From assembly GCA_964447205.1 (NCBI GenBank), contig CAYUSB010000028.1, positions 52,364 through 116,363 on the forward strand: DNA of 64,000 nucleotides, written 5' to 3'. Positions 49,987 to 59,415 of this stretch are shown piece by piece. Each line of letters starts with the position of its first letter. Position 1 is the first letter of the stretch. The translations under genes and the position numbers were made by a program. The stretch is from JAEUKH01 sp964447205. GTDB taxonomy: Bacteria > Myxococcota_A > Polyangia > Polyangiales > Ga0077539. Below the pieces are notes generated by a model. It did not search any database, was not told where the DNA came from, and saw only the letters and a list, made by a program, of their open reading frames with translations.

Positions 49987-50799
49987 GTGGCCCCGACGCT
50001 CCCCGTCGCCCTCCTGCCGCGGATGGCAGGGCGCACGACCCGCCTCGCCGCCCGAACGGCCTTCGACGTGGCGACCCTGACGGCCGAGACCTGGGCCCTC
50101 GGGCCCGTCGAGTCCCGCCGCGACGCCATCGTACGGCGCTGGGCCGCGGCCATGCTCCGAGCCCTCGGGGTCACCGTGATCGCCGCCCCTGCGCTGTCTT
50201 CGGGACTCTGGACCGAGGCCTTCCTCCCCCGCGGGATGGAGGACGGGAGCACGGGCCGGGTGGTGGTGAGCAACCACCGCTCGATGGTGGACATCCTGGT
50301 GATGCTGGCGGCCTTCGGGGGGCATCTCCTGTCGCGCGACGACCTCGCCCGATGGCCCGTCCTGGGCCGGCTCGCCCCCTACGCGGGCACCCTCTACGTC
50401 GACCGATCGGACAAGGCCAGCGGGAGCGCCGCCCTGCGGGCCATGGTCAGCAGGCTCCGGCTGGGTCGCTCCCTCACCATCTTCCCCGAGGGAACCACCT
50501 ACCCCGACGACGAGGTTCGAGACTTTCACCCCGGGGCCTTCGCCGCGGCGTTGCGCACGGGGGCCCCGGTGCTCCCGGTGGGTCTCGCCTACGACGGCGA
50601 TCACGCCACCTTCTTCCAAGAGCCCTTCCTGGCCCACGCCACCCGGCTCCTGGAGGCCCCCGAGACGCGGGTGGCCCTGGCCGTGGGCGAGCCCCTCGAC
50701 ACGCGCGGGGCCTCGCTCCGGGAGGTGCAGGAGGAGGCCCACAGGGCGGTGCAGGCCCTCGTGCACACTGCCCGGGCTACCCTACTGGGGCTGGCCTAG
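49987..50799 (+). CDS. plsC: 1-Acyl-sn-glycerol-3-phosphate acyltransferase
   Basis: 270-residue acyltransferase that adds the second fatty acid to make phosphatidic acid at the inner membrane. The HX4D box is His97 to Asp102 (NHRSMVD), and the PEGT motif is FPEGTTYP at 166-173. GTG 49987 lies four bases after the prenyltransferase stop, so the genes are one operon. The last 18 bases overlap the convergent RHS gene. Confidence 0.93.
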   Translation: MAPTLPVALLPRMAGRTTRLAARTAFDVATLTAETWALGPVESRRDAIVRRWAAAMLRALGVTVIAAPALSSGLWTEAFLPRGMEDGSTGRVVVSNHRSMVDILVMLAAFGGHLLSRDDLARWPVLGRLAPYAGTLYVDRSDKASGSAALRAMVSRLRLGRSLTIFPEGTTYPDDEVRDFHPGAFAAALRTGAPVLPVGLAYDGDHATFFQEPFLAHATRLLEAPETRVALAVGEPLDTRGASLREVQEEAHRAVQALVHTARATLLGLA

Positions 50800-53700
50800 C
50801 AGGTTGTAGGTGAGCGAGGTATAGGTGAAGAAATTCGGGAGGGGGGCGGTCCAGTTGAGGGCCGTGGTCCACCCCGTGGCCACAGCGACTCCATAGGGTT
50901 GGGCGTGATACCCGCGGGCCCGGGGGCGGGGGTCGTCTCCTACGACCGAGGACGCGGGGGAGAAGGCCAGGGCCGTCACCACCCCCCACGTGGTCAGGGG
51001 GATGGCCGTGAGGAGGGCCTCCGGGCTGCCGTGGGCTGCCACGATCCCGACGATCACCGGGAGGTAGCTCGTGAGGGACACCGAGGCCCCCTCGTAGCTC
51101 CCGGGGGTCGGGGCGTCCCACACCGCCCCGGCGTAGACCCCGAGGGCCTCCAGGCTCGCCCCCCCGAAGGCGTAGCCGTAGTAGGCGTAGCTCGCGGTCC
51201 GGTAGGGCGGGGGGTTGCGGGCGTCGGGGAGCCAGATCAACCCCTCGGTCCCGACCGCCGCGCTCACGTAGGTCGCACGGCGCCACGCGGTGCCAAACCC
51301 CGCCCCCACGGCGAGGGTCGAGGGAGCCCCCTGGAACGACAAGAACCCCGGCCGCGCCGACGCCACCGCGTCCTGGTGGCTCCAATAGAAGAGCCCCAGG
51401 GCCCCGGCCTGGGTCACCGCGGAGGCGAACACCGGGTGGGCCGCGGTGAAGGACACGAGGGTCCGCGTCATCGCCAGGGCGGTGCTCATCATGGCCCCGA
51501 CGAAGGAGGTCCGCCCCGTCGGGTCGACCCGCATCGTCGGTCGGTCGGTGGCGTAGGCGTAGGGGTGAAGGGACTGGGGGTCGCGGGGGTCGCCGGGGGC
51601 CGGGTCGGGGGTCGTAAACCGCCCGAGCCACGGGGCGTAAAACCGCGCACGGAGGAAGTACATCCCCGTCACCGGGTCGCGCCACTCGCCCACGAACCCG
51701 CGCGGGGCCCCGGTCGGCGCGGGCCCTCCCAGGGGCTCTCCCCAGGCCGTGTACCGCCCCGCCTCGCGCACCGTCCCGGCTTCGTCGGTGACCGCCCGCA
51801 GGCTCCCCAGTCGGTCGCCGTGGAGGTACCGGACCGCGCTCCCCTCGTGGCGCGCGAGGGGCCCCGCCGACCCGGCCCCCGTGCTCATGGCCACGACCGC
51901 CCCGGTCGCGTCGCTCTCCTCCACGATGTGCGGCAGGGCCGCGCTGCGATCCCACAAGAAGCGCCGCTCGACCCCGTCGGCCACGCGGGCGGCCAGGAGC
52001 CCCCCGGCGTCGTAGCGATAGTCCACGGTGTGCCTCCCGAGGGCCGCGCCGGTGGTCTCGACATGGACGAGATGACCCAGGCCGTCGTAGCGCAGGGTCA
52101 TGGCCCGGGGTCCGCCCACGATCGCCACGAGGCGCCCCTCGGGGTCCCAACGGAAGGTGGCCTCGCCGTCGGTGGTCACCCGGTCGTCGGGGTCGACGGC
52201 GAACGCGCGGAGGCCCCCCGGGGCCTCGATCCGCACGAGGTTTCCCGCGGGGTCGTAGCGGTACTGGGTGGAGCGGGTGGCCCCGGCCGCGACCGCGGAC
52301 TCGCCCGTGAGCCGGTCGAGGAGGTCGTAGGTGTAGTCCGTGCGGGCGCCCCCGTCCTCCTCGATGCGGGTCAGGCGACCGGCCTCGTCGTAGGTGTAGC
52401 GCTCGCGCAGGAGGACGGCCTCGCCGCGACGGAGGGAGAGCTCGGCGAGCATACCCCGGGGGTTCCAGGTGCGTTGGGCGGTGACCCCGTTGGGCCATGC
52501 CGTCGAGGCGAGGCGGCCTCCGGGGTCGTAGCCGAAGGTGGTGCGCCCGCCGCGTGGGTCGACGATCTCAAGAAGCCTCCCGGCGGGGTCGTAGGCGTAG
52601 CGCCGGTCGCCGCCCGGGGTGGACACGCGGGTGACGTTTCCCAGGGCGTCGTAGTCGTAGCGTACGGTCCGTCCGTCGGGGGTCACCTCGGTCACCAGCC
52701 TGCCCGCGGGGTCGCGCAGGAGCCCGGTGGTCCCGCGGAGGTCCCGCGTGGCGGTGACGAAGCCGTCGAGGTCGTAGGTGAAGCCCACAGCGGCCCCGTC
52801 GGAGGCCTCGCGGGCCACGACCCGCCCGGCCAGGTCTTGGCGGAGGGTGGTGGTGCTGCGCCCGTCGTAGCCCGTACGCACCGTGGTCCGGGTCATGGGG
52901 TCGTACCGCAGGGTGGCCGAGGCCCCGCCGGGGAGGGTCACGCGGGTGATGTTCCCGCTCGCGTCGCGCTCGTAGCGCCGAACCCGGCCGTTGGGGTCCG
53001 TGACGGAGGCGAGCCCCATGGGGCCGTAGGCCAGCCCGACGGTCCCCCCCGCGGGGTCGGTGACCCGCTGGAGCTCACCCCCGGGTTCGTACACGAAGCG
53101 GGTGACCCGCCCGTCGGGGGTCCCCACCGCAGTGAGTCGGCGGTCTCCGTCCCAGGTTCGGGTCGAGGGCCGCTGTCCAGCGACCGCCACGGCCGTCACG
53201 TCTCCGCGGCCGTCGAGGGTGTACACGGTCTCGATGCCCGCGGGGTCGGTCACCGCGGTGACCCGCCCCAAGGGGTCGTAGGCGAAACCCGAGCTGAGCC
53301 CCATCGGACCGCGGACCGAGGTGACCCGGCCGAAGCGGTCGTACACCCAGGAGGTCACCGCCCCATTGGGGGCCGTCTGGCGCTCGCGCAGGCCGTCCAT
53401 ACGCCAGGTCGTACGGGTCACGGCCCCGTCGGGGCCCGTCACGGCGGTCACCCGGCCGGCGGGATCCCGGACGGTGACGATCCGTCGTCCGGCCCCCGTG
53501 GTCGTGGCGGTGACCCTCCCCTCGGGGTCGTTCTCCCAGACCCGGGTCCCGCCGCCAGGGGCCACCACCGCCGCGAGGGTCCCGGTTCCGTCGTAGACGT
53601 GCCGGGTCTCGCCGAAGACCGGATGGCCCACCGACACCTGCCGACCGGCCCCGTCCCAGCCCAGGGTCGAGGCCATCCCATTGGGAGCGGTGTGGGCGCT

Positions 53701-56577
53701 CGGACGCCCCGAGGGGGTCCACCCCAGAGCTGCCCGCAGAGACATCCCCCCCATGTCCGACTGCACCTCCGTCGGCCGCCCCAGGCGATCGAGGGTCAGG
53801 GTGTGACGGTGTCCCCGGAGGTCGATCAGGTCTTGCAGCCACCCCTCCCGGGTGGGCGTGAGGCGCCACGCGGCCCCTCCCGGGCGGGTCGCCGACGTGA
53901 GGGCCCCGCGGGGGTCGCGGGTGAGGGTGACGGTCCCTCCGGCGGGGTCGGTGATCGACACGAGGCTGCCCCGGGGGTCGTACCCGAAGCTGTCCCGGCC
54001 TCCCAGCCCGTCGGTGCGGGACGTGATGTTGCCCCGGGGGTCCCAGGTCGTGGCCTGGGTCACGCCCGTCGGGAGCCGCCGGGTGAGCTCGCGCCCCAGG
54101 GCGTCGAAGGTGGACTCGGTGCGGTTGCCGAGAGGATCGATGGAGGCCGTGGGGTTGCCCGCGGGGTCGTACTCGCTGCGCTCCGTGGCCCCGCTCGGGC
54201 CCGTGACCGAGAGCACCTGACCGCGGGGGTTGTAGGCGATGACGGTGCGGGCCCCCGCCCGGTCGGTGAGGGTCTCGGTGCGGGCGGCCCGGTCGCGGGC
54301 GTAGGTCACGCTCCGCCCGAGGGCGTCGGTGACGGCCGTGAGCTCGCCCTCGGGGTCGTAGGCGTGGGTGGCCACGGGGTTGCCCGTCGGGTCGAGGACC
54401 CGCGCGAGGCGGTGGGCCCCGGCGTAGAGGTAGGTCCATCGGCCGCCCTCCCAGTCGGTGGCGGTCACGAGGTCTCCCGCGGCGTTGTACGCGTAGGTGC
54501 GCCGGGCCCCGTCGGACCGGGCGATGGCCGTGATCCGCCCGGCGGTGTCGCGGGTGAAGGTCACGGCAACCCCGGAGGAGTGGGTGATCCCCGTGCGGGT
54601 GATGGTCACGGTGTTGCCGTGGGCGTCGCGTTCGGCCGTCAGACCGCGGTCGAGGTCGAGGGAGTACTGACGCCCGTCGGGCAGGGTGAGGGTGAAGGCC
54701 CGGGGATCGTACACGGACCCTGCACCCGGGCCGTCGGCGACGAGCAGGGTGTCGTCGCCCGAGGTCAGGAAGAGGGTCTGCCCGGGGCCGTAGCCCCCGA
54801 GGGTGGCCCCGAAGACGTTGCCCACGGGCACGAAGCGGGCCCGGAAATTCTGCCCGCCCCCCATGCAGCTCACAAACTCCGGGGCGAAGCGGAACACCAT
54901 CGCCCGCCCGGCCACTCGAAACACCACCGGGTGCGCCCGCAGCTCGGTCACGGTCCGGGTCCGGACGCAGTCGCCCGAGAAGCGCCACCCTTCGCCCGGG
55001 ACATTGGGGCGCTCCATCCGGTCGACGGCCCCGACGCCCATCGACCACCGCGGGCCGAAGTCTCCGACGCGGGTCTCGTGGGAGTCGTAGGTCCGCGACA
55101 CCCGGATCGGGACCCCGACGAGGGGCAGGGCGAGGTCGGTCCCTGAGAATCGTAGGGCTCCGACTTCGCCCACGAGGTCGATCACGACCACCCGGGTCGG
55201 GGTGGTGGCCGCGCGCCCGAAGGTGTCGACGGCCCGCAGGCGCAGGTCGTAGGTCCCGGGGGTGACCCGGGTCGGGTCGAGGGTCCCGAGGGTTGCGGCG
55301 TTGACGGAGGCGGTCCCGGTGGCCACGAGGGTCCATTGGTTGAGGCCGCGCGGTGACAGCTCGACGAAGTAGCGGGCCAGGTCGGTGTCGCGGGCGGTCC
55401 CTGTGATCGGGACCCCGGCGGCGACCACGGCCCCGTCGGCGGGGGCGGTGAGGGCCACCACGGGGGGGCCGTTGTCCGTAGCCCCGGCGGCGTGGGCGGT
55501 GAAGCGGCTCCGGGCCTCGGCGGACTGGCCGTTGGCGTCGGTGGCCACGGCCACGAGGGCGTAGTCGCCCGGAGCGGGGGGGCGGAAGCGGGCCCGACCG
55601 GTCCCGTCGAGGGTCACAGGGGCTCCCTGGACGGTGAGGGTGGTTGCAGTGAGGGGAGCGGTGCCCATGGCCCCGACGGCGAGGGTGACCTCGGACCCGA
55701 CGGCCACGGACGGGGGCGTGGCAGAGACCGTCACCGTCGGCGGGTCGAGGGCCCGGGTGAAGACCCGAACCCGCACAGAGGCTTCAGGCCCGGGGCCCAG
55801 GGGGTCTGCGGCCCGGAGGGTGAGGGTGTAGGTTCCGGGGGTGTCGGCGGTGAAGCGAGGCGTGGCGGTGGTCTCGCCGGTGAGGGTGGCCTGTCCTCCG
55901 GTCGGGGTGGTGGACACCCTCCACACGAAGGCCACGGGGTCTCCCTGGGGGTCGACCGTGCCGGATCCGTCGAGGGAGACCGCCTCGCCCACGAGGACGG
56001 CCCGGTCGGGCCCGGGGTCCACACGCGGCGGGTCGTCCACCCGGACGATCCCTGTGGCGGTGTCGCTCCCGGCGGGGTTGGTCACCGTGAGGGCGAGGGC
56101 CAGGTCGGCCGCGGGCGTCACGTCGACCGACACCCGCGGGTCGGTCAGGGCCCCCATCCCAGGCCCGGCAGCGCCCAGCGACCAACGATACCCGAGGCCC
56201 GTCCCTGCGGACAGGGTCCCGTCCAGGGTCACCGTCGTGCGGGTCCCGCGGCGCACCCGCGCGGGCGTCACACGGAACGCCGCCCGGGGAGGGGCCCCCG
56301 GAGGCAGGTCGTCGACCACATCGGGGCGCAGAACATCCAGGGTTCCGCCGTCGGGCAGGGGCTGGTCGGTCGGGGCCTGGTCGGTCGGGGCCTGGTCGGT
56401 CGGGGCCTGGTCGGTCGGGGCCTGGTGGTCGTCCCAGGGGTCTCCTCCCGCGTCGTGGGCTCCGTCGGTCGCGGCGTCGAGGCCCCCCTCCCCGAGCGAG
56501 GCCACCTCTCCGTCCGAACAGCCCACCAGGGCGGCAAACAGCCACCAGGCCCTTCGGGGTTTTCCCTGGGTTCGCAT
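50782..56577 (-). CDS. RHS-repeat lipoprotein with unassigned hydrophobic C-terminal tip
   Basis: 1931 residues from ATG 56577 (GTG 56598 would add seven). The leader ends in lipobox LVGC, followed by an Asp-rich linker with a five-residue APTDQ repeat, then PKD-like domains (GTRTTVTLDGTLSAG, VDPGPDRAVLVGEAVSLDG). Dozens of YD/RHS repeats follow (such as RYAYDPAGRLLEIVDPRGG), ending in the RHS core (ARFYAPWLGRFTTPDP). The last 240 residues are Ala/Gly/Tyr-rich and hydrophobic and match no toxin family I recognise. No immunity-type gene lies beside it; downstream is plsC on the other strand. Confidence 0.85.
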   Translation of the reverse strand: MRTQGKPRRAWWLFAALVGCSDGEVASLGEGGLDAATDGAHDAGGDPWDDHQAPTDQAPTDQAPTDQAPTDQPLPDGGTLDVLRPDVVDDLPPGAPPRAAFRVTPARVRRGTRTTVTLDGTLSAGTGLGYRWSLGAAGPGMGALTDPRVSVDVTPAADLALALTVTNPAGSDTATGIVRVDDPPRVDPGPDRAVLVGEAVSLDGSGTVDPQGDPVAFVWRVSTTPTGGQATLTGETTATPRFTADTPGTYTLTLRAADPLGPGPEASVRVRVFTRALDPPTVTVSATPPSVAVGSEVTLAVGAMGTAPLTATTLTVQGAPVTLDGTGRARFRPPAPGDYALVAVATDANGQSAEARSRFTAHAAGATDNGPPVVALTAPADGAVVAAGVPITGTARDTDLARYFVELSPRGLNQWTLVATGTASVNAATLGTLDPTRVTPGTYDLRLRAVDTFGRAATTPTRVVVIDLVGEVGALRFSGTDLALPLVGVPIRVSRTYDSHETRVGDFGPRWSMGVGAVDRMERPNVPGEGWRFSGDCVRTRTVTELRAHPVVFRVAGRAMVFRFAPEFVSCMGGGQNFRARFVPVGNVFGATLGGYGPGQTLFLTSGDDTLLVADGPGAGSVYDPRAFTLTLPDGRQYSLDLDRGLTAERDAHGNTVTITRTGITHSSGVAVTFTRDTAGRITAIARSDGARRTYAYNAAGDLVTATDWEGGRWTYLYAGAHRLARVLDPTGNPVATHAYDPEGELTAVTDALGRSVTYARDRAARTETLTDRAGARTVIAYNPRGQVLSVTGPSGATERSEYDPAGNPTASIDPLGNRTESTFDALGRELTRRLPTGVTQATTWDPRGNITSRTDGLGGRDSFGYDPRGSLVSITDPAGGTVTLTRDPRGALTSATRPGGAAWRLTPTREGWLQDLIDLRGHRHTLTLDRLGRPTEVQSDMGGMSLRAALGWTPSGRPSAHTAPNGMASTLGWDGAGRQVSVGHPVFGETRHVYDGTGTLAAVVAPGGGTRVWENDPEGRVTATTTGAGRRIVTVRDPAGRVTAVTGPDGAVTRTTWRMDGLRERQTAPNGAVTSWVYDRFGRVTSVRGPMGLSSGFAYDPLGRVTAVTDPAGIETVYTLDGRGDVTAVAVAGQRPSTRTWDGDRRLTAVGTPDGRVTRFVYEPGGELQRVTDPAGGTVGLAYGPMGLASVTDPNGRVRRYERDASGNITRVTLPGGASATLRYDPMTRTTVRTGYDGRSTTTLRQDLAGRVVAREASDGAAVGFTYDLDGFVTATRDLRGTTGLLRDPAGRLVTEVTPDGRTVRYDYDALGNVTRVSTPGGDRRYAYDPAGRLLEIVDPRGGRTTFGYDPGGRLASTAWPNGVTAQRTWNPRGMLAELSLRRGEAVLLRERYTYDEAGRLTRIEEDGGARTDYTYDLLDRLTGESAVAAGATRSTQYRYDPAGNLVRIEAPGGLRAFAVDPDDRVTTDGEATFRWDPEGRLVAIVGGPRAMTLRYDGLGHLVHVETTGAALGRHTVDYRYDAGGLLAARVADGVERRFLWDRSAALPHIVEESDATGAVVAMSTGAGSAGPLARHEGSAVRYLHGDRLGSLRAVTDEAGTVREAGRYTAWGEPLGGPAPTGAPRGFVGEWRDPVTGMYFLRARFYAPWLGRFTTPDPAPGDPRDPQSLHPYAYATDRPTMRVDPTGRTSFVGAMMSTALAMTRTLVSFTAAHPVFASAVTQAGALGLFYWSHQDAVASARPGFLSFQGAPSTLAVGAGFGTAWRRATYVSAAVGTEGLIWLPDARNPPPYRTASYAYYGYAFGGASLEALGVYAGAVWDAPTPGSYEGASVSLTSYLPVIVGIVAAHGSPEALLTAIPLTTWGVVTALAFSPASSVVGDDPRPRARGYHAQPYGVAVATGWTTALNWTAPLPNFFTYTSLTYNLLGQPQ
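56365..56430 (-). repeat. 15-bp tandem repeat encoding APTDQ
   Basis: Four consecutive near-identical 15-base units encode APTDQ in the linker behind the lipobox of the RHS protein. They probably give a flexible spacer and could vary in copy number between strains. Confidence 0.8.
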
Positions 56578-56643
56578 GATGCGACGAGGATACCGCACCG
56601 GCTCAACGGGTGGGGACAGACAGCCCGCGAGGGGGGGAGGCCA

Positions 56644-57783
56644 TCACCGCAAGAGAAACTGGCACACGGCGTCGGCCATGGCCGCGAAGTCGTCGCGGCG
56701 GAAGTTGGCCCCGCTGCGGAGCCAGTCGACGTGTTTGCGGGGCCCCGGACCGCGGTCGGCGAAGTGGCCCACCACGTCGAGGTGATCGGCCACCCCGCAC
56801 CACAGAAGCTCGCCCCACAACATGGACAGGGTGGGCACGATCCCGTCGACCAGGTCGGGCCGCGGGGGCTCCCGGAGCCCGGCGGTCAACGTGCGGGTCT
56901 GGGCGGGGTCGGGGGTGGCGTACGGGTAGCGGGGCGAGAGGCGGCGAGCGAAGCCGTACACGGTCGAGTAGACCCCCATCTGAAACGGCCCGAGGGGCGA
57001 GCCGAATGACGTGAACACCCCCCGGGCCCCCGGGGCCGGGGCGGCCGTGGCCACGCAGCCGTAACGCACCGCGGGGTTGTCGACCACCATGGCGTTGAAC
57101 AGCTCCATCACCTCGGGCATGAGCTGGATGATCCCGCCCTGGTCGTGTTTGACGCTGTCGAGGTAGGTGGAAATCTCGCGGCGACCGCCCTCGCTGACGA
57201 CCTGCATCAGCCGAGCCGTGATCTCGTCAAGCAGCTTGATCTGGAGCCCGAGCTTGAGGTCGATCCCGTCGAAGGCCGACACCAGGCTTGAGAACACCGA
57301 CAGCGGAACCCGCCCCAGGGACAGGCTCGTGACCGTGAGGAGGGAGAGGGCGTAGAGGATCCGGGTTCCGGCGACGGTGGTGAAGTAGGCTGCCAGGGGG
57401 GTGCCGTAGTGGGGCGTGTTGAGGGCCACGAGGCTGTGCACCCGAGACCTCCACGCGAGCTGTTCGGGGGCCACGGGGAGGTGAATCCCGGGGGCCATCA
57501 GCAGCCGGGCGTCGAGGCCTCCGGTCGAGTGACCCAGGAGGTGGATGGGGCCGGTGTCCTGGGCGGAGGTGCGGGCCACGAGCTCGGCCACCACCGCGGC
57601 CCGCATCGGAATCGACGCCGTCGGCAACGCCGGAACCACCTCCATATGCAGCCCCACCCCCGCCGCCGCGAAGCGCTCGGCGAGGGCCCGCTCGACGTGC
57701 TCGAAGTAGTCGTAGCCCGCGAGCCGGCCGAAGCCGAACAGCCCCGGGATCAGGTAGACGTGATGCAACACAGGGTGGGACAT
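56644..57783 (-). CDS. Alpha/beta-hydrolase, lipase-like
   Basis: 379 residues with the lipase nucleophile box GHSTGG (LLGHSTGGLDARL), an N-terminal LIPGLFGFG motif (oxyanion-hole type) and plausible acid/base residues in DGIVPTLS and ADHLDVVGHF. It resembles the PGAP1/lipase type that acts on ester bonds of lipids. No signal peptide is obvious. ATG 57783 lies in the divergent gap with the exported START-like gene. The substrate is unknown. Confidence 0.8.
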   Translation of the reverse strand: MSHPVLHHVYLIPGLFGFGRLAGYDYFEHVERALAERFAAAGVGLHMEVVPALPTASIPMRAAVVAELVARTSAQDTGPIHLLGHSTGGLDARLLMAPGIHLPVAPEQLAWRSRVHSLVALNTPHYGTPLAAYFTTVAGTRILYALSLLTVTSLSLGRVPLSVFSSLVSAFDGIDLKLGLQIKLLDEITARLMQVVSEGGRREISTYLDSVKHDQGGIIQLMPEVMELFNAMVVDNPAVRYGCVATAAPAPGARGVFTSFGSPLGPFQMGVYSTVYGFARRLSPRYPYATPDPAQTRTLTAGLREPPRPDLVDGIVPTLSMLWGELLWCGVADHLDVVGHFADRGPGPRKHVDWLRSGANFRRDDFAAMADAVCQFLLR

Positions 57784-58010
57784 TGGAGGCCCGCGAGCAT
57801 ATCGAGGCCCCCCGCGGAGGACCAGCCCGGGGGCCGAGGTGCCACCCTGGGGTGGCGGTGCCCCCTTCACGACGCAGCTTGTAAGAGGTGGCCCGAGTGC
57901 ACAGGTTGACCTTGCCGTGTATAACTGTGGGCCGTCGGGCCCTGCCAGCTTCGACGGCCCACAGATTGCCTCTCTCCGACAGAGGTCACGTAGCGAGGAG
58001 GTCTCCGGCG

Positions 58011-58751
58011 ATGCGCGTACGACAACGGTTCCTGGGCACCGTGGCCACCCTCGCCGCGACCCTGGTCGGTGGGACGGCCCTCGGCCAACCCGCTCCCGCG
58101 GCCCCCAGCGCCCCCTCGGCCCCCACCGCCCCTGCGACACCCGCTCCGCCTGCGACGCCCGAGGCCCCCTCGGCCGGGGCCCAACCCGCGGAGATCGTGG
58201 TGACCAGCGAGACTGTCGAGGGGGTCGCCGTCCGGCGCGGACGGGCCGAGACCATCATCCGGGCCCCGATGGAGGCCGTGGTGCAGGCCATGACCGACTA
58301 CGGCCGCTACGCCGAGTTTCTGCCCCATGTCCGGGAGAGCCGCATCGTGCGGCGCAACCGGGCCCTCACCGACGTGTACCTCCAGGTCCCGATCAACGAG
58401 AGCCTCGGGGTGGTCTGGGCCCTTCTGCGGGTCAACGCCCGTCGGGGGCCCAACCAGGTCGAGCTCGTCGGCGACTCCGTCGACGGCAACATGGACCGCT
58501 TCGAGACCCGCTGCGTCCTCGACCGCCTCGAAGGCCCCGAGCCCCGCACCCGCATGAGCTTCTCGCTCCTGGCCCTGCCGCGGCTCCCCCTGCCCTCGTC
58601 GGTCTTCTCGCGCGAGATGGCCAACTCGGCCCGCCGGGTCACCGACACCGTCCGCACCCGGGTCGAGCGGGCCCACGCCCTCAGCGCCATCCAGGCCGCC
58701 ACCCCCGCCCCCGTGGTCCCCGTCCCCCCCGGGGCCTCCGCGGCCCACTGA
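58011..58751 (+). CDS. Exported SRPBCC/START-like protein
   Basis: 246 residues. The signal peptide (TVATLAATLVGGTALGQ) is followed by a Pro/Ala-rich linker and a START/SRPBCC-type fold (RGRAETIIRAPMEAVVQAMTDYGRYAEFLPHVRESRIVRR), like polyketide cyclase or lipid-binding proteins. It has no catalytic motif and would be periplasmic. ATG 58011 has GAGGAG 10 bases upstream. The atp locus begins 190 bases later with its own promoter. Confidence 0.75.
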   Translation: MRVRQRFLGTVATLAATLVGGTALGQPAPAAPSAPSAPTAPATPAPPATPEAPSAGAQPAEIVVTSETVEGVAVRRGRAETIIRAPMEAVVQAMTDYGRYAEFLPHVRESRIVRRNRALTDVYLQVPINESLGVVWALLRVNARRGPNQVELVGDSVDGNMDRFETRCVLDRLEGPEPRTRMSFSLLALPRLPLPSSVFSREMANSARRVTDTVRTRVERAHALSAIQAATPAPVVPVPPGASAAH

Positions 58752-58817
58752 CCTCCCGCGTTTTCTGCCACACCGGCATTGAATCCCAGCCCAAGATGCA
58801 CTACCTCCCCCGTCGCC

Positions 58818-58847
58818 TTGACCCTCGGAGAGAGGGAGTGATAGAAG
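58818..58847 (+). promoter_or_regulatory. Sigma70-like promoter of the second ATP synthase locus
   Basis: TTGACC at 58818-58823 and TAGAAG at 58842-58847, with 18 bases between them. Both hexamers, the spacing and the following CGC match the element before the a/c locus. The first start codon is 94 bases downstream of the -10 hexamer. Confidence 0.72.
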
Positions 58848-58941
58848 CGCGCGCGACCGCGGCCCGGTAACGGGGTCCTGGCGGTCGTACGACGCCTCCG
58901 CACAAGGCATTCGCCTCGCAGCCGAGGCTCTGGGAGCACGC

Positions 58942-59415
58942 ATGACCGGTCCCTTCCTGCTGCTCGTCGCCAACGAGCGCCCCCTCATCAACGTCGACGT
59001 GACGTTGCTGCTCAACCTCGGGCTGTGGTTCGCCCTCTTCCTCTTCCTGCGGGCCACGTTCTGGGGGCCCATCCTCGGGCTCATCACGGCCCGCGAGGCC
59101 GGCACCGAGGGCTCCCGCCACGAGGCCACCCGCCTCGACGCCGAGACCAAGAAGCTGCGGGCCGACCTCGAGACCCGCACCAAGGAGGCCCGCCAGACGG
59201 CCGCCCGCCAGCGCGAGGCCCTGCGCCTCGAAGGCCTGCGCCAGGAGGCCGAGCTCACCAGCAAGGTCCGCAGCGAGGTGGCCGCCGAGCTCACCCGCGG
59301 ACGGGCCGCCCTCGCCACCGAGCGCCAGGCCCTGATGGCCGAGGTTCAGTCCGTGGTCCCGGGCCTCGCCCGCGACATCGCCACCAAGGTCCTGCGTCGG
59401 GAGGTCGTGTCGTGA
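58942..59415 (+). CDS. ATP synthase Fo subunit b'
   Basis: 157 residues: one N-terminal membrane helix (LLLNLGLWFALFLFLRATFW) and a long coiled coil (EATRLDAETKKLRADLETRTKEARQTAARQREAL), as in the b' half of peripheral stalks. It lacks the His-rich leader of its partner. Its stop overlaps the next start as GTGA, and the pair is expected to form the b-b' dimer. Confidence 0.88.
   Translation: MTGPFLLLVANERPLINVDVTLLLNLGLWFALFLFLRATFWGPILGLITAREAGTEGSRHEATRLDAETKKLRADLETRTKEARQTAARQREALRLEGLRQEAELTSKVRSEVAAELTRGRAALATERQALMAEVQSVVPGLARDIATKVLRREVVS

Noticed and set aside
57902..57925. Promoter with TTGACC and TATAAC before the START-like gene
   Set aside because: The two hexamers are only about 8 bases apart, so they cannot act together as -35 and -10. 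TATAAC may be a -10 box with another -35, but I see no good one.
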